The notes beneath the pieces are model-generated. The model saw only the letters and a program-made list of their open reading frames with translations. It was not told the origin of the DNA and searched no databases. DNA of 64,000 nucleotides from Pestalotiopsis fici W106-1 (lineage: Eukaryota; Ascomycota; Sordariomycetes; Amphisphaeriales; Sporocadaceae): positions 4,157 through 68,156 of the forward strand of contig NW_006917095.1 of the NCBI RefSeq assembly GCF_000516985.1, written 5' to 3'. A program made the translations under genes and the position numbers. Of this stretch, positions 47,991 to 58,565 are shown in pieces. Position 1 is the first letter of the stretch. Every line of letters starts with the position of its first letter.

Positions 47991-50163
47991 ATGGCCGAGA
48001 TTCTAGGCGTAGCAGCCAGTGGGATTGCCGTGGCGACCGTCGCTTGCCAGATCGGCTCCATCGTGTTCGAACTCAGGCAGCTCTGGGACCAAGTTCAAAA
48101 TGTTCCTGAAGAGATCAATGGTTATTTGAGGCATATCGAATGCTTGGAGCCTCTCCTTTCCGAGTCGAATACAAGATTCTACTGGGATAGCCTGCCGCAC
48201 AATGTCCGGAACAACCCTGTCATGGTGCGGACCACCCAGTATTGTCGGGAATCTCTCGAAGATATGAAGGAAGTGGTATATCAACTGGATACAGAACTCA
48301 AATCAAGCAGGCGAAAGAAACGAATCACGACCTTGAAGGTCATTCTCAAGCGGAATGTACTAACAAGACTGGAAAAGCGACTGGAGAATGCAGTCAGATT
48401 GCTTGGCCTTGCTCAGAATAACTACCTATTGTACGTGGGTTCATTTACTCGGCAACCTTCTACTCCGATCACTTTTAACGCATTCACCCATAGCGCTATT
48501 ACCATGATGCAGCCAGAAGTTATTATTCAGAAGTTTCAAGCTCTTAAGCTCGGGTAAGAATGCACACATGTGTCGTATTGATTGCATTCGAGCTAACGAC
48601 TGTAGCTATGAAGTTGAGAGTCCAGAAGTAGACAGACAACATATGGACCAAGAAGCCGGAAGTCGAGATGTGGTCAGCCCTCAATTGTGGAGAGACGAGG
48701 TGAAGGAGGATCATCCCAGCCAAACCGGCAAACTATCCGTGGCTTTTGATACATCTGGTTTCAAAGCAGCGCTGCAAATGCCACTGTGGTTATCTCGGAG
48801 AGCATGGGAGATGCAAAGCTTCAAAGCACTCGGTCACTGGCAATTCAGTCTACGATCTTACTCGATTCGACCAGACACAGCTGCTGTGTTTGCAACTGCC
48901 GAGACTGGCACGCCGTTGCAACTTGAACTCATGTTCAGAGAAGGTTCGGGGTCTCCTCATGATTGCGATGTTCACGGAAGATCTCTCTTATACGTAAGTC
49001 TTCCTTGTGGAACGTAGTGAGGCAATCGGCCAATTACTGACTCGGTACCCATCATCAGTATGCTACGCGTGGTGCGTGTATTGCGAATATCGGATACATA
49101 AGAACTTTCGGCGTGGCCTTCTCCGGCACTGAGCATTTCTCAAGGTGATTTCAACTACATCAGACATGACTATAATCATCTTGAGCTAACGTTTGACGAC
49201 AGAACTCGGGAAGGAGGCTACCGCGACTGGAGTCTAGGGAACAGCATCAAGTTCTTCAAGACGCTCCCTACACAGCGAGAGGATATCGCCACCGATATTG
49301 CTGAAGCCAACGTCGTGGCCGGGAATATCCGCATGGCACGACAGCTGTTTGAGAATTTGACGTCGCCAATCTGCACGTGCACCAGCTGCTATGTAAGCGT
49401 GCCGCTTTTCACAGTCTCGCAGCAGTTCGAGTGTCCTCGCCACAGCACCTGCTCGCTAGAGTCACGAATCGTACGCGCCTTTCACATTGCATATAATTGG
49501 GGCATACCTGATGTCTGTGTTTCGGTCCTTGAACCAGAATGGTCCGTCGACATCCCGGCCGTCTGTCGACTGTCATCATCCATCTTCCCCCTGATTTGTG
49601 TAGTGGCCTACAGGCTCGGGACCGCGTATTCCAGTCGGCATGAGAAGCAGTACTATGATTCTTTGGTATCGTGGTACACCATTGCCGAGATCATCATTAG
49701 ACATACTCCAGATATTCATGTCATGTGCCCGCGGCTCGAGGTCTCTTGCAAATTCGAAGAAAACTTTACTATCGAGCCCATGTCGGCCTTGCTTACAATC
49801 GTGCATTCTTGCACGCAAATTCAATATGCATCGACAAGCGCATTCTATCTTGAAGCGCATGGGCGATTGTCGGCCTGGATCCGTGCTTGTTTGCATGCAG
49901 GTGTCGATCTAGTCAAGTATGGACAGCGCGAAAATGAGAGTCTTGCGAGAATGGGAGAAAGATGCAGTATGGGTGTCGTTGTCAAAGGGGGTGGTACCAA
50001 CTCTGTGACGCAAAAGACTCGATTTGTCTTGAAAAACTTCAAGTATGGACCGAAACTTGAGGATTGGGATATTACATGGTTAGAGATGGTCGCTTCTCGA
50101 TCTGACCCCGATGAGAGTGCCTCATGGCCGATACCTGGGTCGTGGGTGGATGATGGCGTTTAG
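47991..50163 (+). CDS. Fungal STAND N-terminal / HeLo-like domain protein
   Basis: Four exons joined by hand: 47991-48553, 48606-48993, 49059-49144, 49203-50163, giving 665 residues, intact. The start MAEILGVAASGIAVATVACQ opens the hydrophobic helix typical of the fungal STAND/NLR N-terminal (HeLo-like, SesA-like) domains; then come ELRQLWDQVQNVPEEI and a helical bundle to about residue 185. The middle has DVHGRSLLYYATRGA, resembling one ankyrin-type repeat; the rest, including a Cys-rich patch (SPICTCTSCYV) and EDWDITWLEMV, I cannot place. No NACHT or NB-ARC P-loop is seen, so it is not a full NLR. Such proteins are linked to non-self recognition or cell death. The next gene is a HET-domain protein on the same strand 304 bp away. 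Confidence 0.8.
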
Positions 50164-50467
50164 AGAAGTGCAGTATACTAAGATTTATGTTCGTTCTCGA
50201 TAGCGCAGCGAGCCTGTTTTGATTTCGGGAACTAGATAACTGGGACCACAGGCTACAATATTCCTCTGAACTGTGACCGAATGGCATCTATTTCTACTTC
50301 CACGAGTCACAACCCCACCATTCACCGACCCACGGTACCATCCCCACCATGGGTCGTCCATCATGAGGGGTTCAATTATTGGCAGTTCAAAGTCTGGACA
50401 ACCGACATGTCTAGAACCATTAGATCGTCGGTTCCTGCATGCGCAAATGTATACTTCCTAGTCAATC
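50164..50467. other. Short spacer between STAND-N and HET genes
   Basis: 304 bp holding the 3' end of one gene and the whole upstream region of the next. A C-rich stretch at 50305-50355 precedes the HET start. Confidence 0.55.
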
Positions 50468-52505
50468 ATGTCAGGTAGCATACCCCCATTCGAGTATGAG
50501 CCTCTTGGTTCTGGCGAAATAAGGCTTCTCACCCCAGTCACAAGAGAATCGGACACGCAAGTGCCTCAATGGCGGCTTCAGACAGTCTGCTTACTCGACC
50601 TAGGAGATGGAGGTTTGAAAGGGTTTGATGCGCTTTCCTACACCTGGGGCGACCTCTCCGAAACCTTTCCTCTGGTCTGCAACAACCAGACGCTCCGTGT
50701 ACACAAGAACCTCTACGAGGCGTTGCCATTTCTCGCCAGGCGCCGCTCGTCGCAGCCGCTTTGGATCGACGCCGTCTGCATCAATCAACGAGATGAGACG
50801 GAAAAGCTCGCGCAGGTGCGTCTGATGCATCGCATCTACCGTCAGGCATCCAAAGTCTGGGTCTGGCTCGGAGACAGTAAAGAGTGCACCGAAGCCGCCA
50901 TTGCACTGCTGCCGCGGCTTGCGCAGTTGGGACAGACTCTCCAGAAGAGTCCACCCGCTCGTTGGTCAAACAGCCATTTGACCTTTGCATCTGCTGGTCT
51001 CCCTGATCACAAGTCACCCATTTGGGAGGCTATTCGGGCTATACTTTGCAATGACTGGTTTACGAGGGTTTGGACAGTGCAAGAATTTGCACTTGCCAAA
51101 CAAGTCAGTTTCTTGTGTGGACTCTACGAGATTGAGTCTGAGCGAGTGACGGGAGCACTCATGTATGCTTCGAGACTCGAGGCGCTTCGGGATTCTGAAG
51201 GACGAAGCCTTCCTCTGTTGGGTGTCTCGCAAAATGTCGGCATGGCCAGAATGCAAAGAGTCATTGCGCTCGAAAGGGGCAAACATGCTACTACAGATGT
51301 CAGGCCTTGTCCTAATCATCTTATCGGTACAGTGTATTCCATGACCCTCAATCACAAATGTTCCGAGCCAAAGGATCGCATATGGGGCGTTCTGGGATTC
51401 CTAGAAGAACAGCAAGTTGCTCGGATGCAGCTCAAAGACGATGTGAATGTGTGTGACCTTTACACTGCGTTCTCGCATTACATATTCACCCATACCGATC
51501 GCGCCAATAATTACTTTTGGTGCCTTTTGGATCGTGGGACTCTGGACGGAAAGATGGCCGGGCTTCCGAGCTGGTGTCCCGACTATAATCGATTGGTAGA
51601 TGAGCGAACTCGGAATAGTATCAGCCAACTTCGGTCGAGGGGGCACGAACCCTACAGTGCAAGCAACGTCTCTAGTTTCTTTGGAAGCGGTAAAGCTACG
51701 AGCCAGCTCGTCTTGAAGGCAACACTGTTTGATTCAATTCAACACGTATACCCCCTGACGCCATTGCCCCCAATCTCCATCCGACAGTTTGCAATGCAGC
51801 AGTTGGATTTAGCTGTTGTGAGCAAACTTGTATCTGATTTGAGGTGGCTTATTACCATGCTGGATGACGATTTCTTTTCCAATGGCGCTTCATCGAGTGC
51901 AGACTACGATCGTTCGGCGGATCAGCGGCACATTGGGAGTACAGGCGACCTCTGGCGTACACTGATTGGCAATATCAGTGTGCAATCGGACTATGAGATT
52001 ACTGCCGCAACGTTTTCTAGATTCCTTGCGTCCATCGACGAGTTTCTTTCTTTAGCTCGCGGTCATGAAAATATGCAGAAAGGGTGAGCTTTGTCCTCTA
52101 TTTTCCGACTGGGGATCTGAAAATCTGATTAGTCCCAGGCATACGAATGTCCAAATAGGCCCGGATGCTGGGGAGGAGGGAACTAATAACGTGATGGAGG
52201 CGGCACGAAGATTATTGGGACCTGGGACAGCCTTCATGCAGTTTCTCGGGCCTCTTTGGTTGTGCCTGCAAAATAGAAGGCTTTTCAGGACGGCGCAAGG
52301 CCGTCTCGGCTTTGGTTCAATGCATATCAAAGAGGGCGATGACGTGTGTATCATCAGCGGGTCTAACACAGCTCATGTGCTACGACCTGTCGAACGCGAT
52401 TGCGACGAACCGTTTTATTTCCTTGGAGAAGCTTTCGTCCATGGGATGATGAACGGTGAAATAGACACACTTGGACTGGATGAGCGATGCCTTACACTTG
52501 TGTAA
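50468..52505 (+). CDS. HET-domain (heterokaryon incompatibility) protein
   Basis: Two exons, 50468-52083 and 52139-52505 (55-bp intron), giving 660 residues, intact. The HET domain lies at about 52-210 with all hallmarks: DALSYTWGD at 54-62, WIDAVCINQRDE at 99-110, WVWLGDS and RVWTVQEFALA at 200-210. The C-terminal part is the long helical region usual in HET proteins (DRIWGVLGF, LPSWCPDYN), and it ends with GDDVCIISGSNTAHVLRP and GEAFVHGMMNGE, a typical close. HET proteins trigger cell death when unlike fungal individuals fuse; the domain is TIR-like. The partner is unknown. It follows the STAND-N-like gene in the same direction, which makes that gene the obvious candidate partner. Confidence 0.94.
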
Positions 52506-52883
52506 CTCGAGGCAGTCAGATCATGGAAATTGTATCCCATCTTCGGGTTATGTAGTTTATTCTTTCCCATGGCAATCTGGGGAAATCTGATGATGATGAT
52601 GATGCGCACTTACGGAAGCGGCGTCAGGGCATGCATCGGCATCCGGAGCCTGTGGGGATGTCGGGGAGGGGCCCGGTGTAACCAAGAAGAGGTCGGGGGT
52701 ATTGGCGGGGTTCAAACTCGAGCACGCAGTACTGTTGTTAATCATCCTCGATTAAGCGACGACGAACAGGAACACTATGAAAGGATTGCATCATCAAATC
52801 CAGGATCTTGAGAGAAAGTGCACTCGAAGCAATATCAGTCTCGCTCTTTAATGGGATGAACGCACAGTGGCGGGCACATCAAT
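52506..52883. other. Intergenic spacer with (TGA)n
   Basis: Separates the HET and P450 genes, both on the plus strand. A short TGA repeat lies at 52588-52603. No gene is supported. Confidence 0.6.
52588..52603. repeat. (TGA)5 microsatellite
   Basis: Five TGA units in the spacer after the HET gene. Confidence 0.9.
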
Positions 52884-54890
52884 ATGGACACACCTGCCTT
52901 GCTGCTTCAACAGCCAACGACGGCCACAGTGATTGAGTTTGCTGGCCTGTGCCTCGTCCTCCTAGTGACCAGTAAGTTGACCAGGATGACCGTCAAAGAT
53001 ATATCTTGACTTTGACCATAGGGACATTCTGGACATACCGTGACAGGGGATTCCGGTCATCGTCTTCTCGCAACTCAAAGTTGATTCCAAAACTCAAAGG
53101 AAAGCCTTTCATCGGCAGTGCTCATGAGCTTCAGACCCAAGGCTCAGCCAGCTGTAAAGCCTGGTATCGGCTATATCAGCAGTACGGACCTGCTTATGAA
53201 ATGACAGTCCCTTTCTTTCGTCTGCACATTATCAACCACCCAATTTATCTAGAGCACATACAGAAGCACAATAGCAAAAACTACATTCGTGGTGCATTCA
53301 CTCGCAACATGTTTGCAACACTTCACAGAACGGGCATCTTTGTCGCAGACGGTCAGGAGTGGCAAGTCCAGCGCAAGGCAGCCACTCGAGCATTCAGCAA
53401 GAAGAATTTCGAAACGCATATCACACGATCGCTTCACTACTGGCTTGGTATCTTGACTCGTTTGCTGTCGAATCTAGCCAAGGAGGGTACACAATTTGAC
53501 TTTCAGGCACTCATGGGACGACTCATGTTCTGCCTCTTCCTTCGCATTGCTTTTCACGAGGACGAGTTGGCTCTGGATATCCTGTCTGAGCACCCGCGAA
53601 GTCTCGAGTCAATACCACCATATGTCGAAGCATTCGACAAGGCGACCCACTGTATGTCACTTCCAGTTTCCTATTGGATAGAATCTGACTCGAGCTCTAG
53701 TATTCGACCGCAGAAGACGCGACCCATTATGGCGGATAACCGAGAAATTATCTGGAGAAGACAAGACCTCGCAAAGAGCTGTGAACCTCTTTTACGCACA
53801 GATCGATGCTCTTATTGCAAAACGTTTCGATTTAATCAAAAATGGCTATGAGCCAGACCCGGATGCTGGAGTAGATCTTTTGGACATGTTTATTCAGTCA
53901 ACAAATGATCAATACAAGCTTGGAGGAATGGTTTTTGCATTCCTCTCTGCAGGCCGTAAGTTCTTTCGTGTAATTTGTTGATTCATATTGACAAACTTTT
54001 CCCGCCACAGGCGACACGACAGCATACACCATCTCCTGGCTGATGAAGGAGATACTGCACAGTGACAATCGGCATTTGAATGCCGTGGAGAAGATACGAA
54101 ATGAGGCCGAGCAATCAGGTCTAGACAATACCTTTCTGACTTATGAAGATGCGCCGGTATGTAGACAATTCTACCAGGTCTCCATTATTATTGGCTTGAT
54201 TTAATGATCATATATCCGACAAGAAAATGCGGTTCGCAAATGCCATGTGGGACGAGACTGCGCGCCTCGACACTGTATCCCCAGCCGGTCAGATGGAGGC
54301 CGCAGGAGACGACACACTTCCCGCGATACCCGAGCTGAACATGCCTGCTCGTCAAATCAAAAAGTATGATACAGTTATCTATCAGTTAGTGTGCGCCGAT
54401 AATGACAAACCTATAACAGAGGCGATATTGTCAGCTACCAGAATTACGTACTTTCCCGCATGCCCGAGGTATGGGGAGATGACGCTGCCACCTTTGACCC
54501 TTCGCGATGGTTCAAAAAGAATGGAGAAAGCATTTCATACAGTCCATTTAGTGAGTCATTCCGCATATCTGGCGACTCTCGATGTCTCTTTCATCACAAA
54601 CGTCCTAACATATTGTTGTGCAGAGTATCATTCTTGGAATGCCGGGCCACGTAGCTGTCTGGGGCGCGCCCTTGCCACCTACGAGGGACTCGCCATCAGC
54701 ACGGCGATTCTCCAGCGTTTCGATGTCATCTTAGCGGACGACAAGAGGACATACGAGCCACTTGCCGCCCTGAACATGGTATGGCGTCTACACTCGCAAT
54801 TGCATCGATATTTGCTAAATTGTTCCTCCGTAGGGAATCAAAGACGGCCTTCTTGTGACTATCAGAGAAAGACATCCTGCCAGTACCTAG
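52884..54890 (+). CDS. Cytochrome P450, CYP52/CYP539-like
   Basis: Eight exons joined by hand: 52884-52971, 53022-53651, 53701-53955, 54011-54156, 54224-54384, 54435-54550, 54624-54778, 54834-54890, giving 535 residues with all phases matching. An N-terminal membrane anchor (EFAGLCLVLLV) tethers it to the ER. Family marks are the I-helix AGRDTT at 323-328, ETAR (E384, R387) of the K-helix, the EVWGDDAATFDPSRW loop, and the heme site WNAGPRSCLGR with Cys477. The NAGPRxCLGR form is usual in the CYP52/CYP539 alkane and fatty-acid hydroxylase group. It would hydroxylate a hydrophobic substrate with a P450 reductase. No lesion is seen. It lies 5.9 kb from the terpene cyclase with two genes between, so a tailoring role is only possible. 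Confidence 0.92.
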
Positions 54891-56866
54891 TGCATCAGGG
54901 GTCAGTGGGAAAAGATGGCATATGAGGAAACATCTTGACATTTGATTCATCGCACAAGCTCATAGACTAAAATGATCGATACTGATGACACATAGCTGGA
55001 AATTATGACCCAAATATCAATTGATTCTCTTACAACTAGTTCCCAAGTACAAGTAACAGGTATGCTTGTAAATATGTTGTATTTTCCTGCCAACGCTCTA
55101 ACTAGCATCAATCACGAAGCTTTCTGTCACTCTCATGTCGCCACCGCTCACTCCAACGAAGATGGTGTACTTGCCAGCTTGTATGACCCATTTTTGCAGT
55201 TCCGTATTCCAGACAGATAAGTCCCTATTCAACAGGTCAGAAACGACAACCTGAGCGCTCAAGTTGTTAAAATCCCGATCACACGTAAAGATCAGTGGAA
55301 TCATGATATATAATGCTTGGTCCATCTTGCTATTAGGCTCAGCTTGAAAGGAGTTCTTTTGGGGGATGATTGTAGATATCTGGATTTGGGACAGTTGACT
55401 CAGTGATTACACACATGCAGCTTCAAAGATCAAATCGATGACACGGGTCCAAATGCAGGAAGTACCCAGTAGTTTTCGGGACAGTTTTGATGGAACCATC
55501 GTCGTATTTCTAAGATTGATGAGCAGAGGTGCGATAAGCCAAAGACTGCATAATACATGATCCAAAACATTAGTAGCTGTGAACAGGCTACGCCATAATA
55601 TACATCTTGGCACATACCATAAATTCATGAGCCGTTGAAATCCCATCGACCAGAGTCTACATGGCCATACCCAATTTGCCAATACGTGCACTAAAGGTTA
55701 GATGTAAACAATTCGCAATTGTCACAGGCAAGCAAATCATGGTCGGGAAGAAAATATTATGGAGGGAGGAAGATGATCAAAGTTCCATTCTGTAATGAGC
55801 AAGGCTAAGCCTTAACAGCATAACTAGAAACGTCTACTAATCATGCCAATCCAACGCCCAAAAGAAGTGGGGAGGTTTTGCTTCTCTTTTCTCTGCCGAT
55901 CACTCCGTCGTGCTCTTTTGTTATTCAGTGGACAGTATGAGATTCTTGCTCTTAGCATGGTGCGTAACTACTAAGACGGCGTCCACTTTTTTCTGCCTTT
56001 GTACCAAAGCCTCCACCAGTTTACTGGGGGCTCTTCAAGGTCCAACAAGGCCAACTATTTGTGTGATATGGGTAAATGTCCAGCTACAACAGCAGGCGCC
56101 CAAATTGCGAAAGTGCAGAATCAATGCTCGGCACTTTCTGTAAAAAATTAAGTTGTGTAAATGCGAAAACGCAATGCAGCGTCAAAATTGTATGAATCCG
56201 CTCGCGTGAAACCAAAGATTGGTATCGATTCCCAGGCGAGACATGCAGATTTCCCACGGTATTGTTGAAGTGGGTATGTGTATTTTCTGCCAGCGGAAAA
56301 TGGTATCCGTGTTTCATGAAGAAAACATAGGTTCGATTCGGGTATAAGTTGAATTTAAATAAAAAGTGGCAGGGGGGTATCGAGGAAACCGAGCGCACAA
56401 GGTCTCAAGGTTTGCCCAGTAGTCCTGAGGGGGTATCGTAGATGGAATCCGTTCGAGATTCGTGTACGAGTAAGGGTCGTGAGGTCGTGTATGATGAAGA
56501 GATAGAGAAAATGTCGACTCCGGGGAAGGCCCGCTACCATGGGAGGTGGATATTTTTAGAGTAAACCTCCTGGGTCTCAAGCACGCCAGCGCATGCTTTA
56601 GTCGGTGCCGTGGGGAGTTTGTGCACCTGGGATAAAAAAAAACCAACCAAGAACCCCAAAATATCCTCCAGATCGCATTATGTCAGAGGCGCCGTGTCGA
56701 TGAGATGATGGTCATGATTTGGAGGAACACCGCCTCGATCATGTATGACGCTTGAAATTCAATGCAGCCAAAGCCAGCCAGTTGGGAGTGGCTCGATTCC
56801 ATGGCCGCCTGTCGCTCCTCTTCGCCCAAATGAAAAATAAAACAACGCCGTCAATGCAAAAGATTA
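54891..56866. other. Intergenic with a GH3 relic
   Basis: Apart from the beta-glucosidase fragment at 55098-55325 no coding sequence is supported. Short hydrophobic frames at 55407-55691 on the minus strand are unassigned. The right part should hold the 3' end of the Stb3-like gene. Confidence 0.55.
55098..55325 (-). pseudogene. C-terminal relic of a GH3 beta-glucosidase
   Basis: A 75-codon minus-strand frame whose last 45 residues match the fibronectin-III-like end of fungal GH3 beta-glucosidases: NRDLSVWNTELQKWVIQAG, then KYTIFVGVSGGDMRVTESF, then a stop close to the normal end. The family reads about RDLSVWD-x-x-x-QKWV-x-x-x-G-x-[FY] and VGxSSRDIRLxGSF. Nothing of the TIM-barrel or nucleophile region is found upstream in any frame, so only the tail survives. 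It could be the end of a gene cut by a rearrangement. Confidence 0.7.
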
Positions 56867-57949
56867 TTATACAGAACCGAGTTGCAAAAGTGCCTGGATG
56901 GCCTCGCGCTCCTGGGTGTTGGGGGAGGCAGCCAATGCAGCAAGATCGATATTGTCGAGTCGAGGCTCACGAAGCATACCAGCTCCAGAGAAGGAGCGGA
57001 AATTGCCCGAGTTATATACGTGCGAGAAGCCATGGCGTGCCTCGGCCGGGCTGGAGTAAGACTCTGCGCGCAAAGCAGCAGCTCCCACAGCAGCCCAATC
57101 CTCGTCGTCAGTGGCATCCTCGGGGTCGTCATTCATGATCATGTCGTCATCGTCGCCGGCCTCGGAGCAGGAAGCCGAAGCGGGTCCGTCAAGAGAGTCG
57201 AGGGACATCTTATCTGCCTCGTTCTCAAGCATGCTCACGTCGCGATCATCATGTGAAAAGGCGGCCGAGTTGCCAAAGCTGGAGGGGCGGGCGCCCAACC
57301 TAGTGCGGTCAAAGCCGCGGGGGCCCTTGATAATAGGAATGCCGGCCGGATAGGGAGCTGCAGCGTCGGGCGACCTCCGTGAAGAGGTGTCACGGTTCGG
57401 GTGGCCCCGTCGCTTCGCGTCCCATCTTCCCCAGCCGATCTTTTCGAATATCACATCACCGTTGACCCCTCCGCCCTCTGCGCCGTGTCCCTGTCCACGT
57501 CCTTCCAGCGCCGCAACGACGAGTCTCCTGGCCTTTGGTGGTGGTATACCGGCGAAGCCAGGAACTGATGTCGTCAGGTAGCCCATTATGTAGCGGATGG
57601 GCATGGGGCCATGGTTCAGCAGAATCTCCGGGAGGTGATACTTTGCCAGTAGCGCTGGGGAAATAGCGCCGGTGGACTCGAAGGAAGTCGAACCGACGGA
57701 TTCAGAGTCGGTGCCGTCGTGCAAGTCCAGATCGGAGTCGATGGGCTCCAGTCTGGAAGCCTTCTGTAGCTGAGCCTTGAGGCCGTGAGGCGGCAGGGCA
57801 GGAGATATGGAGTTGGGAGGTGTCGGGAGGGGGTGGGATCGTGTCACAGGAACGCTCCGGGCGGCCGCTACAGCAGTGAAGTTGTCTCGGCCGGGGGAGG
57901 TCTTGGCGATATCGCGAACAGCAGCAGCACTGGTTGCCAGGGATGCCAT
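56867..57949 (-). CDS. STB3: Stb3-like Sin3-binding / RRPE-binding protein
   Basis: A single exon of 360 codons. Residues 91-150 hold the Stb3 domain: TGAISPALLAKYHLPEILLN, then GPMPIRYIMGYLTTSVPGF and PPPKARRLVVAALEG. In yeast Stb3 binds the ribosomal RNA processing element and recruits Sin3 histone deacetylase, moving out of the nucleus when TOR signals growth; the same role is inferred here. The flanks are low-complexity. An acidic run near residue 270-290 (GDDDDMIMNDDPEDATDDED) and a C-terminal block LDNIDLAALAASPNTQE, QALLQLGSV look like interaction motifs. It is probably a nuclear regulator of growth genes. A likely 5' UTR intron lies at 58094-58148. Confidence 0.9.
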   Translation of the reverse strand: MASLATSAAAVRDIAKTSPGRDNFTAVAAARSVPVTRSHPLPTPPNSISPALPPHGLKAQLQKASRLEPIDSDLDLHDGTDSESVGSTSFESTGAISPALLAKYHLPEILLNHGPMPIRYIMGYLTTSVPGFAGIPPPKARRLVVAALEGRGQGHGAEGGGVNGDVIFEKIGWGRWDAKRRGHPNRDTSSRRSPDAAAPYPAGIPIIKGPRGFDRTRLGARPSSFGNSAAFSHDDRDVSMLENEADKMSLDSLDGPASASCSEAGDDDDMIMNDDPEDATDDEDWAAVGAAALRAESYSSPAEARHGFSHVYNSGNFRSFSGAGMLREPRLDNIDLAALAASPNTQEREAIQALLQLGSV

Positions 57950-58093
57950 TTTGGGTCTGCAGAATTTCTGAATACTTTCAGGATATGATTCTGTAGAGGC
58001 GGGCGCATCAGTATATGTGGACAGCCAGAGATGGTGGTTTGTGCGACGCGTCGCTATCGGCCGCGCAAAGGTGTGCGAGTGAGGCGGGAGTGC

Positions 58094-58148
58094 CTGGGGT
58101 GGTAGTGGGTTGAGTCAGAGATGGGTGCTGCAGGTGCGCGCGACTTAC
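58094..58148 (-). other. Probable 5' UTR intron of the Stb3-like gene
   Basis: On the minus strand a strong donor GTAAGT at 58148 and an acceptor CCCCAG at 58094 enclose 55 bp containing GACTCAAC as possible branch point. It lies 145 bp before the ATG. Regulatory genes of this kind often have leader introns. Confidence 0.45.
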
Positions 58149-58457
58149 AAGAACAGGGCTCCGAAAGTAGGCAGTGCCGTATGGTTCAGAAATAGTAACT
58201 TATTCCGAGGCTTTGCTCGTTGATGAGAAGAGCAAATCTGTGACTCGAAAGAAGTAAAGCAGGACGAAGAAATGGCAGTGCTGACGCGATGACCGGAACT
58301 GTGACAAGAAGATGACTGTGAGGGGGTGCAAAAGATGCGTGGTCGTTGTTGTCTTTGTTGATGTTGCTTGGAGGGAAGGAGAAGATCCGAAGCAGGAAAG
58401 GAGCGACACGGCGCACTTACATACCACCAGGCATGGGCAGAGCGATAGATACACCTT

Positions 58458-58565
58458 AGATAACACACACACACTCACTCATAACCACCCATACATCCAC
58501 GCACGCACTCGCACACAGATCAGTCACACACACATAATCAACTTACACCACACCCTACCTACACA
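58458..58565. repeat. CA-rich degenerate microsatellite
   Basis: ACACAC, CACTCAC and CACGCA units over about 100 bp in the leader region upstream of the Stb3-like gene. As a promoter it would be pyrimidine-rich on the minus strand. Confidence 0.75.

Noticed and set aside
55407..55691. Minus-strand hydrophobic frames, possible membrane protein
   Set aside because: Two overlapping frames could be joined by a GT-AG intron, but no family signature, start or conserved block supports it.
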